From assembly GCA_938048925.1 (NCBI GenBank), contig CALITV010000266.1, positions 1 through 5,574 on the forward strand: a stretch of 5,574 nucleotides of DNA. Reading direction: 5' to 3'. The stretch is from an uncultured bacterium (GTDB lineage: Bacteria > UBP6 > UBA1177 > JAKLFG01). The notes beneath the pieces are model-generated. The model was not told the origin of the DNA. It worked only from the letters and a program-made list of their open reading frames with translations, and did no database searches. Each line of letters begins with the position of its first letter. The stretch's first letter is position 1. Below, piece by piece: positions 1 to 5,574 of the stretch. Position numbers and translations under genes: made by a program.

Positions 1-414
1 GCTCAGGCGCGCATCGAACATCACCACCTCCCCTCCTGTTGGGCTGACGAGAACGACATGGAACAGGTGTTCGGCAACCTCATCGAGAACGCTCTCAAAT
101 ACCGCGACCATTCCCGCCCTCTCGTTATCACCATCGAAGGAACAGAAGCAGAGGAAGAGGAAGAAGTGGTCTTTTGTGTCACCGATACCGCCCGCGGCAT
201 CGCTTCTCGAGATCTCCCTCACATCTGGAAATCCTTTCTGCGAGTCGCCACGGAGGATGATTCACGGGGAGATGGGCTGGGTCTCGCCATCGTGAAGCGC
301 CTCGTTGAGCGCAACCATGGCAGGGTGTGGGCCGAAAGCGTGGAAGGACAAGGGAGCAGATTCTTCTTCGCCCTGCCCGCTACACCCCCGGAGAGGAGGC
401 ATAATGATGAGTAA
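1..414 (+). CDS. Sensor histidine kinase, C-terminal ATPase domain (5' end outside window)
   Basis: The frame is open from the first base, so this is the 3' end of a gene that begins upstream; 137 residues are visible. They form most of a HATPase_c (GHKL) domain, which binds ATP and phosphorylates a histidine in the missing dimerisation domain. Seen: an N box with NLIENALKY (Asn at visible residue 30), a G1 box reading DTARGI (62-67), and a G2 box GDGLGL (90-95) followed by AIVKRLVERNHGRVW and a typical GSRFFFALP end. There is no receiver or other domain after the ATPase core; the protein ends a few residues later. The usual G1 box is D-x-G-x-G; here the first Gly is Ala. An acidic run (EAEEEEE) sits in a loop between strands. 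The stop overlaps the start of the cyclase gene, so the two are probably co-translated. The sensor input and the membrane or cytosolic location cannot be judged. The family call is firm; the specific role is unknown. Confidence 0.93.
   Translation, partial: AQARIEHHHLPSCWADENDMEQVFGNLIENALKYRDHSRPLVITIEGTEAEEEEEVVFCVTDTARGIASRDLPHIWKSFLRVATEDDSRGDGLGLAIVKRLVERNHGRVWAESVEGQGSRFFFALPATPPERRHNDE
394..399 (+). promoter_or_regulatory. Shine-Dalgarno AGGAGG for the diguanylate cyclase gene
   Basis: A perfect AGGAGG lies inside the last codons of the upstream kinase gene. Two consecutive ATG codons follow, at 404 and 407, with spacers of 4 and 7 nt. The 7-nt spacing is the more usual one, which favours the ATG at 407. 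Either choice adds or removes only one Met. Confidence 0.75.
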
Positions 415-2542
415 CAACAAGCGGTCGCCCAATCGTTGGTTCACCATCGGCGTCACCGCACTTATCATTTTCGGCATTCTCGTAAGCGCCGTCATTCTTT
501 ACCGACAGGACCGCGCTCTTCGGAGTGAAATTCTCCGGCACGCGGCACTCGCGGCTACCTTCGTTGATCCCCGCGAGATGGTCGCGCTCTCGTTCAGCGA
601 CGCCGATCGCACCGATACTACATTCATAATGATAGAAGAGCATCTCCGCATTTTCGGCTCGTCGCTTGCCGCCTACTGGAAACTGGGAGAGCGCTATGTG
701 GGCATCTATACCATGCGCCGTCTTCCCGACGGCACGATCCTGTTCGGCCCCGAGAATATCCCCCCCGACGATCCACGCGCCTCGCCACCCGGCACGGTCT
801 ATGAAAAACCGCCCGCTGCGCTCCGCAGCGTGTTCGCCGAACACACGCCGCAGGTGACCGGTCCCTACACCGACGAATACGGAACCTATGTGAGCGCCTT
901 CGTCCCCCTTCTCGATCCGCAGACGAACACCCTCACCGCCGTGCTCGGCATGGATATCGAAACGCCCGACTGGTATCTCGAGATCGGGCGGCGCAGTTTG
1001 TTGCCGTTGCTCCTCGTATTCTCGCTCATCATCATTGCCATTTCGTGGCATCTTCGCGCCGTATCGGTGCGCCGCTTGCGGGAACGGGAGGAGGAATACC
1101 GTCTCCTCACCGAGAACGCGGTCTCGGGGGTCGCGGTGAACGAGATGCTCTTCGACGAGCAAAAGCGGCCGGTAGATTATCGTTTTCTCTATGTCAATCC
1201 AGCGTTCACCAAACACACCGGCCTTTCGCGCGACCAAGTCCTCGGACGGCGAGTCACCGAGGTGCTTCCCGGAATCGAAAAAAACTCGTTCATCGAGCGC
1301 TACGGAAAGGTCGTACTCTCGGGAGAACCGACGAGTTTCGATGACTTCGCGGCACCGCTCGGACGCCACTATTTCGTGAACGCCTACCGCATCGGAAAAG
1401 ACCGATTTGCCGCCGTCTTCCTCGACATCTCGGATCGTAAGCAGGCCGAACGGGAACGGGAGGAGGCTCACCAGCGCCTTGCGCAGTTGGTCGAGAGGCT
1501 CGAGCAGAAGCAAACACAGGCAGCCCTCCTGACGGAACTGCGGCAATTCCTGCAGGTATGCGCATCACTACCGGAGGCGGGCCCCATCATCGAGAAAACC
1601 ATGCGCCGCCTTTTTCCCCGCTCGAACGGGGCGCTCTACCTTTTGAGCGCCTCTCGCTCCGATCTGGCGCCTATCTCGCGCTGGGGACGACACGAGGCGG
1701 ATACTGGGGCGGGCCCCATCCTGCCCGATGAATGCTGGGGGCTCCGTCGGGGACATGCCTATCGGGTGAAGGATCCCTCCCGCGAAGTGGTCTGTAGGCA
1801 TCTCTGTGGAACGATGGGCTCCTATCTCTGTTTTCCCATCGTCGCGCACGGCGAGGTCATCGGACTGCTCCACCTCTGCGAATCCTCTTCCGCACATGAA
1901 GATTTGTTCCTCGATCAGCATGCTGAAATCATTTTTGAAATAGGAGAACTCATCAGCCTCGCCGTCGCCAACATCAAATTGAGAGAAACGCTCACCTACC
2001 AATCCATCAAGGATCCGCTTACCGGACTTTTCAACCGCCGCTACCTCGAAGAAACCTTCGTCCGCGAACTTTCGCGCGCCCGGCGGAACAAGTACCCCAT
2101 CGGCGTCATCATGTGCGACATAGACCACTTCAAACAGTTCAACGACCTCTACGGACATGCCGCCGGAGATACCGTTCTCGCCGAGATAGGACGATTCCTC
2201 TCCAAAAACCTCCGCACCGCCGATATCGTCTGCCGCTACGGCGGCGAGGAATTCGCGCTCATCCTCCCCGAAGCATCGCTCGAACACACCCGGATGCGCG
2301 CCGAGGATTTGTGCCGCAAAGCACACGACCTTCGCCTTTCGTTCGAAAATCGGTTGCTGGGCCCCATCACCCTCTCGTTCGGCGTCGCCGGCTACCCGCA
2401 TCACGGCGAATCGCTCGAGATCGTTCTCCGGGCCGCCGATGCGGCGCTCTACCGCGCCAAACAGCAGGGCCGCAATCAAGTCGTCGTCACCGATATCCCT
2501 GCAGAAGAAAATGTCCCTTGCGAAGAAAAAACCTCTCACTAA
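407..2542 (+). CDS. Membrane-bound diguanylate cyclase with Cache-like, PAS, GAF and GGDEF domains
   Basis: Predicted to make c-di-GMP from two GTP at the inner face of the membrane. The protein has 711 residues from ATG 407 (712 from ATG 404). Order: TM1 about 11-32; extracytoplasmic sensor about 33-196, resembling a Cache/PAS-like fold, with GPYTDEYGTYVSAF from 152 and a GMD motif at 181-183; TM2 about 197-216; PAS about 229-345 ending in DISDRK; a coiled-coil linker about 346-382; GAF about 388-530 with CWGLRRG from 443 and a C-x-H at 463-465; GGDEF about 532-705. The active site is GGEEF (612-616). D571, N579, D588 and E614 match the metal- and guanine-binding positions of PleD. RTAD at 603-606, five residues before the signature, is an intact I-site, so product inhibition is expected. 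No EAL or HD-GYP domain is present, so this is synthesis only. The gene overlaps the upstream kinase gene by 8 nt. A longer in-frame start at 305 lacks a ribosome site and would put 33 implausible residues before TM1. The enzyme call is strong; the ligands are unknown. Confidence 0.95.
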   Translation: MSNNKRSPNRWFTIGVTALIIFGILVSAVILYRQDRALRSEILRHAALAATFVDPREMVALSFSDADRTDTTFIMIEEHLRIFGSSLAAYWKLGERYVGIYTMRRLPDGTILFGPENIPPDDPRASPPGTVYEKPPAALRSVFAEHTPQVTGPYTDEYGTYVSAFVPLLDPQTNTLTAVLGMDIETPDWYLEIGRRSLLPLLLVFSLIIIAISWHLRAVSVRRLREREEEYRLLTENAVSGVAVNEMLFDEQKRPVDYRFLYVNPAFTKHTGLSRDQVLGRRVTEVLPGIEKNSFIERYGKVVLSGEPTSFDDFAAPLGRHYFVNAYRIGKDRFAAVFLDISDRKQAEREREEAHQRLAQLVERLEQKQTQAALLTELRQFLQVCASLPEAGPIIEKTMRRLFPRSNGALYLLSASRSDLAPISRWGRHEADTGAGPILPDECWGLRRGHAYRVKDPSREVVCRHLCGTMGSYLCFPIVAHGEVIGLLHLCESSSAHEDLFLDQHAEIIFEIGELISLAVANIKLRETLTYQSIKDPLTGLFNRRYLEETFVRELSRARRNKYPIGVIMCDIDHFKQFNDLYGHAAGDTVLAEIGRFLSKNLRTADIVCRYGGEEFALILPEASLEHTRMRAEDLCRKAHDLRLSFENRLLGPITLSFGVAGYPHHGESLEIVLRAADAALYRAKQQGRNQVVVTDIPAEENVPCEEKTSH

Positions 2543-2543
2543 A

Positions 2544-2549
2544 AAGGAG
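2544..2549 (+). promoter_or_regulatory. Shine-Dalgarno AAGGAG deciding a GTG start for the response regulator gene
   Basis: AAGGAG sits just after the stop of the cyclase gene, 6 nt before GTG 2556. An in-frame ATG at 2511 is the alternative start but has no comparable site before it, would overlap the cyclase gene by 32 nt, and would add a 15-residue lysine-rich stretch ahead of the receiver. The position of this site makes GTG 2556 the better start. Confidence 0.72.
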
Positions 2550-2555
2550 ACTCCC

Positions 2556-3032
2556 GTGAACGATTCGAAAAAGAAAAGGGGTTCCACGAACATCTCTTCT
2601 CACCGTGATCTTGTCATCCTCCTTGCCGAAGACGATGACGGCCATGCCGAACTGACCCTCACGGCGCTCCGTGACGCCGGCGTGCCCAACGAGGTTGTTC
2701 GGTTCCGTGACGGTACCGAAGTTATCTCCTTTTTCATGGAAAAAGGGAAAGACGCGCGTGCTCTTCAGGGGACACCCTATCTTCTCCTCCTCGACCTTCA
2801 CATGCCTCAGATGGACGGTTTCGCCGTCCTCTCACATCTCAAGAAAGACGCCGTGTTCCGTAAAATCCCCGTCATCACGCTCACCACCACTGACGACCCC
2901 GCCGTAATAGAGCGGTGCTATACGCTGGGGTGCAACAACTATGTCACCAAGCCGGTCAAGTGCGGCGAACTTTCCGAGAAAATGAAAAAATTGGGACTGT
3001 TCCTTACCATTGTCGAAGTACCGAATTTGTAG
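2556..3032 (+). CDS. Single-domain response regulator (Rcp1-like receiver)
   Basis: A 158-residue stand-alone receiver that would accept a phosphoryl group from a histidine kinase and act by protein contact, since no output domain is present. Seen: acidic pocket E25-D26-D27 after the first strand; phospho-acceptor D80 in LLLLDLHMPQMDG; switch Thr at about T110 in ITLTTTDDP; and K132-P133 in YVTKPV. The insertion after the second strand (GTEVISFFMEKG), the GCNNYVTKPV stretch and a C-terminus ending KLGLFLTIVEVP are features I associate with the Rcp1/phytochrome-partner group of receivers. That group often sits beside PAS- or phytochrome-type kinases. A basic, polar tail (residues 1-18) precedes the fold. 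All catalytic residues are intact, so it should be active. It lies 13 nt after the cyclase gene and 10 nt before the hybrid kinase gene, and could serve either kinase of the cluster. The receiver call is secure; the subgroup is inferred from pattern memory. Confidence 0.94.
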   Translation: MNDSKKKRGSTNISSHRDLVILLAEDDDGHAELTLTALRDAGVPNEVVRFRDGTEVISFFMEKGKDARALQGTPYLLLLDLHMPQMDGFAVLSHLKKDAVFRKIPVITLTTTDDPAVIERCYTLGCNNYVTKPVKCGELSEKMKKLGLFLTIVEVPNL

Positions 3033-3033
3033 C

Positions 3034-3038
3034 AGGTG
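3034..3038 (+). promoter_or_regulatory. Weak Shine-Dalgarno (AGGTG) for the hybrid kinase gene
   Basis: AGGTG lies in the 10-nt gap after the TAG of the response regulator gene, 4 nt before ATG 3043. It matches the consensus less well than the other two sites and is closely spaced. Reinitiation by ribosomes finishing the preceding gene may therefore matter here. The start itself is supported because the receiver fold begins about 12 residues later. Confidence 0.5.
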
Positions 3039-3042
3039 TTTC

Positions 3043-5574
3043 ATGAACGGCGATCTTCTCCCGCAAGTTCCCCCCCACATCCTCATCGTCGAAGACGATA
3101 GAGGAACGGCCCAACTTCTCGCCTCATCCCTGAAAAACCGGGGATGGAAAACCACGCTTGTGTTCACCGGCGCCGAGGCGATCGCGGCGATCCGACGGCG
3201 CGAAAGCGATTTTATGGTGCTCGACCTGCGACTTCCCGACCTTTCGGCCGAAGACCTGCTCGATCGGGCTGCCGAGGAAAATCTTCCGATCCCTCCGTTC
3301 CTCGTAGTAACCGGCTACGGTGACCTCACCACGGCGATCGCCCTCCTCCGGCGCGGCGCTTTCGATTATCTCATAAAAAACTCCCAGATTCTTACGCGGG
3401 TGCCTCAACGGCTCGCCGAGATGATAACCCTGCACGAGGCGCGGCGCCGCCTCCAAGAAACGAACCGCCGCTTCGAGGCGCTCTTCATGAACATGAGCGA
3501 ATCGGTCGCCATTCATGAATTGCGCTACGACGCGCAGGGCGCCCCCTGCGATTATCTCATCCTCGACTGCAATCCGCCCTATACCGAACTTACCGGTATC
3601 CCGCGCGACATGGCGGTCGGCGCGCCGGCGTCACGACTTTACGGTACCGGAACAGCCCCCTATCTCACCGAATACGCAACGGTGGTCGCCACTGGACAAC
3701 CGGTCACCTTCGACACCTACTTCGAACCGCTCGACAAACACTTAGCCGTCACCGCGATCAAAACCGGCGAAAATCATTTTGCCACCATTGCAACCGACAT
3801 CTCCGATCGGGTGCGTCTTACCCGCGGGATGAAACAGCAGGCTGACTACTACGCGGCGATTCTCGAACACCTCCCGGCGATGCTTTTCGTCAAGGATGCG
3901 GAGACCTTTTGTTTCACCGAAGTAAACCGTGCCGCTGAAGAATTCTTCGGGATCCCCCGAAAAGATATCGTTGGCTTGCACATTGATGACCTCCTGCGCC
4001 CCGAGGAGGCGCGCGAGTTCGAGATGCTCTACCGTCAGGCGATTGCCGGACGCGCCGCCACTGCACCGAAAGATATCCCGGTGACTACCCTCTTCGGACC
4101 CCGCGTTATGCGGACCATACAAGTGCCTTTTTTCGAAAAGGAAAAGATAACTCACATCCTCGGTCTTGCGCTCGATGTGACCAACGAGAAACAGACGAGT
4201 AAAAACCTTGAAGAGGTCACCGAGCGTCTCCGCGCCATCCTCAACGCGCTTCCCGACTTCATTCTCCTCCTCGACGAACGCCGGGTGTTCGTTGATTATT
4301 TCGTGAACGACCCACTCCTCTTGTTTGCACCGCCCGAGCGGTTTCTCAAACGCGGTGTCGCCGAGGTCTTTGCGAGTCCCTTCCGTGAAGAGTTCGAGCG
4401 TGCGGTCACCGAGGCGGTCGAACGGGGCAGCGTTCAAACCGTTCTGTATCAAGAGGATGTCTCCGGCACTATGCGCCATCATGAGATGCGCATCACAGCG
4501 GTCAACCCTCGGATGGCTCTCGTTCTGGTTCGCGATGTCACCGAAAGGGAGCTCCTTACCGAAGCGCTCGCCGAAGAAAAACAGCGCCTCGCCCAGCAGG
4601 TCGCCGAACAGATGCGCGAACTGCACGCGGCGAAAACGGCCGCCGAACGGGCAAGCCGCTCCAAGAGTGTTTTCATCGCCCACATGAGCCATGAAGTCAG
4701 GACACCGCTCAACGCCGTCATCGGATTCGCCCAACTGCTCCGCCATTCCGCCCCGCTCACCGACACCCAGCGCGCCCACATCGAAACCATCCTTCGGAGC
4801 GGCGACCATCTCTTGGCCATCGTTAACCAACTGCTCGAGATATCCAAGATAGAGGCAGGTGCGGTCACCCTCGCCAACGAGGATTTCGATCTTGCGGCCT
4901 TTTGTGAAGACATCAAAGCCATGTTCAGTGTCCGTGCCATCGAGAAAAACCTCGACTGGCAGGTGCGCCTCGACGAACAGGCTCCCCGTTTCATCAATGC
5001 CGATGTCGGCAAGGTGCGTCAAGTGCTCATCAATCTCCTCGGAAACGCTTTCAAGTTCACCGCACAAGGATCTGTGTCTCTCTCGGTTCGCAATACCGGT
5101 CCGACATTTTATGGTAACGATTACTTCATCGAGGTGACTGTCAAAGACAGTGGCCCCGGAATGACTCCCGAAGAACTCGCCGCCATATTCGACCCGTTCG
5201 TCCAAGGAACCGCCGGAAAAACCTACGGCGGCACCGGCCTCGGGCTCATGATCTCTAAACGATACGCCACCCTCATGGAAGGAACGCTTACTGCCACCAG
5301 CGCTCCGAGGGCGGGAAGCACCTTCGTGTTCACCTTCCGGGCGCTGCCGGCCTCCAAACCAGAGCGGTTCCAGAAACCGACCGTCTCGATGACGATGAAA
5401 CACCTCCCCCCCGGAGTTACCTACAAGGTGCTCATCGTGGACGACGATGCCTCGAGCCGTGATATACTGCGTCTTCTCCTCACCGAAAAAGGATTCGTCA
5501 CCGCCGAGGCGCGAGACGGCCGCGAAGCACTCGCCGTTTTCTGGCAGTGGCAGCCCGAACTCGTCGTGATGGAC
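3043..5574 (+). CDS. Hybrid histidine kinase, REC-PAS-PAS-PAS-HisKA-HATPase-REC (3' end outside window)
   Basis: The frame runs open from ATG 3043 to the last base: 844 residues visible, C-terminus missing. It autophosphorylates on histidine and passes the phosphate to its own or another receiver. No membrane segment is seen, so it is probably cytosolic. Order: receiver 1 about 12-125 (E17, D18, D19; phospho-acceptor D61 in MVLDLRLPD; T90; K112); a short helical linker; PAS 1 about 139-257; PAS 2 about 268-382; PAS 3 about 392-502; coiled coil about 503-540; HisKA with HMSHEVRTPLN, phosphorylated His 550; HATPase with NLLGNAFKF (N668), DSGPGM (702-707), FDPFVQG and GGTGLGL (729-735); then receiver 2 from about 793 (VDDD at 800-803), ending on D844 in ELVVMD. 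Receiver 1 has Asn after the conserved Lys where Pro is usual. An Hpt domain or further receivers could follow outside the window. The architecture suggests kinase activity gated by both phosphorylation and PAS ligands. The hybrid kinase call is very strong; signal and target are unknown. Confidence 0.95.
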   Translation, partial: MNGDLLPQVPPHILIVEDDRGTAQLLASSLKNRGWKTTLVFTGAEAIAAIRRRESDFMVLDLRLPDLSAEDLLDRAAEENLPIPPFLVVTGYGDLTTAIALLRRGAFDYLIKNSQILTRVPQRLAEMITLHEARRRLQETNRRFEALFMNMSESVAIHELRYDAQGAPCDYLILDCNPPYTELTGIPRDMAVGAPASRLYGTGTAPYLTEYATVVATGQPVTFDTYFEPLDKHLAVTAIKTGENHFATIATDISDRVRLTRGMKQQADYYAAILEHLPAMLFVKDAETFCFTEVNRAAEEFFGIPRKDIVGLHIDDLLRPEEAREFEMLYRQAIAGRAATAPKDIPVTTLFGPRVMRTIQVPFFEKEKITHILGLALDVTNEKQTSKNLEEVTERLRAILNALPDFILLLDERRVFVDYFVNDPLLLFAPPERFLKRGVAEVFASPFREEFERAVTEAVERGSVQTVLYQEDVSGTMRHHEMRITAVNPRMALVLVRDVTERELLTEALAEEKQRLAQQVAEQMRELHAAKTAAERASRSKSVFIAHMSHEVRTPLNAVIGFAQLLRHSAPLTDTQRAHIETILRSGDHLLAIVNQLLEISKIEAGAVTLANEDFDLAAFCEDIKAMFSVRAIEKNLDWQVRLDEQAPRFINADVGKVRQVLINLLGNAFKFTAQGSVSLSVRNTGPTFYGNDYFIEVTVKDSGPGMTPEELAAIFDPFVQGTAGKTYGGTGLGLMISKRYATLMEGTLTATSAPRAGSTFVFTFRALPASKPERFQKPTVSMTMKHLPPGVTYKVLIVDDDASSRDILRLLLTEKGFVTAEARDGREALAVFWQWQPELVVMD

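Noticed and set aside
305..406. Upstream in-frame ATG at 305 as the cyclase start
   Set aside because: It overlaps the kinase gene by 110 nt, lacks a ribosome binding site and adds a composition unlike a membrane-protein N-terminus. ATG 404/407 has AGGAGG and directly precedes a basic residue patch and TM1.
380..1546. A 388-codon reverse-strand frame opposite the cyclase
   Set aside because: Also in register with the sense codons and explained by the same avoidance of TTA, CTA and TCA. The protein is Arg/Glu-rich with no fold signal.
1579..2368. The 10-mer GGGCCCCATC three times (1579, 1711, 2359)
   Set aside because: Each copy encodes Gly-Pro-Ile with the same favoured codons in unrelated parts of the protein. 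Spacing is irregular and there is no flanking similarity, so it is not a repeat element.
2541..2580. A-rich stretch between the cyclase and receiver genes as a terminator or promoter
   Set aside because: There is no GC-rich hairpin followed by a T run, and no convincing -35/-10 pair. The A-rich bases are the Shine-Dalgarno and lysine codons of the next gene.
1568..2593. A 341-codon reverse-strand frame opposite the GAF-GGDEF part
   Set aside because: In register with the cyclase, ending at a sense CTA codon. It mirrors a catalytic domain with perfect motifs, so it is a shadow.
3363..3560. Repeated CGATTATCTCAT at 3363 and 3549
   Set aside because: Both copies encode Asp-Tyr-Leu-Ile in two different domains. 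The flanks do not match, so this is coincidence of codon use.
3742..5403. A 553-codon open frame on the reverse strand, opposite the hybrid kinase
   Set aside because: It is in codon register with the kinase frame. Reverse stops there need TTA, CTA or TCA codons in the sense gene, which this codon usage avoids. It ends exactly at a sense TTA (3742). The product shows no recognisable domain, while the sense strand has complete kinase motifs.

Overview
The window holds four genes on the + strand, packed head to tail with almost no intergenic DNA. All four encode signal transduction proteins. In order they are: the C-terminal end of a histidine kinase (1-414, its start lies upstream of the window); a complete membrane-anchored diguanylate cyclase with Cache-like, PAS, GAF and GGDEF modules (407-2542); a short stand-alone response regulator of the Rcp1-like type (2556-3032); and a large hybrid histidine kinase with a receiver at its N-terminus, three PAS domains, a HisKA/HATPase core and a second receiver (3043 to beyond the window end). 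The last gene is open to the final base. The window stops exactly on the predicted phospho-acceptor aspartate of its second receiver.

The junctions suggest one operon. Genes 1 and 2 overlap by 8 nt. The gaps between genes 2 and 3 and between genes 3 and 4 are 13 and 10 nt. I see no terminator or convincing promoter anywhere, so transcription probably starts upstream and continues downstream. Strong Shine-Dalgarno sequences precede genes 2 and 3, and a weaker one precedes gene 4.

Inferred working of the cassette: the first kinase and the hybrid kinase could phosphorylate the small receiver protein (or each other's receivers). The cyclase would turn an extracytoplasmic signal, plus signals read by its PAS and GAF domains, into c-di-GMP. 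None of the four proteins carries a DNA-binding domain in the visible sequence, so the output looks post-translational or second-messenger based. One PAS domain in the cyclase and one in the hybrid kinase are visibly related, hinting at a shared cue or a domain duplication.

Organism: a bacterium, moderately GC-rich, strongly favouring C- or G-ending codons, with AGGAGG-type ribosome binding sites. The extracytoplasmic sensor and GGDEF output fit an environmental bacterium rich in signalling genes. The sequence gives no reliable basis for a phylum. I see no mobile element, CRISPR array, RNA gene or long non-coding stretch. Several long reverse-strand frames are by-products of codon bias. I found no clearly new system. 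The points of interest are the domain architectures, a few altered signature residues and the way the components are grouped.
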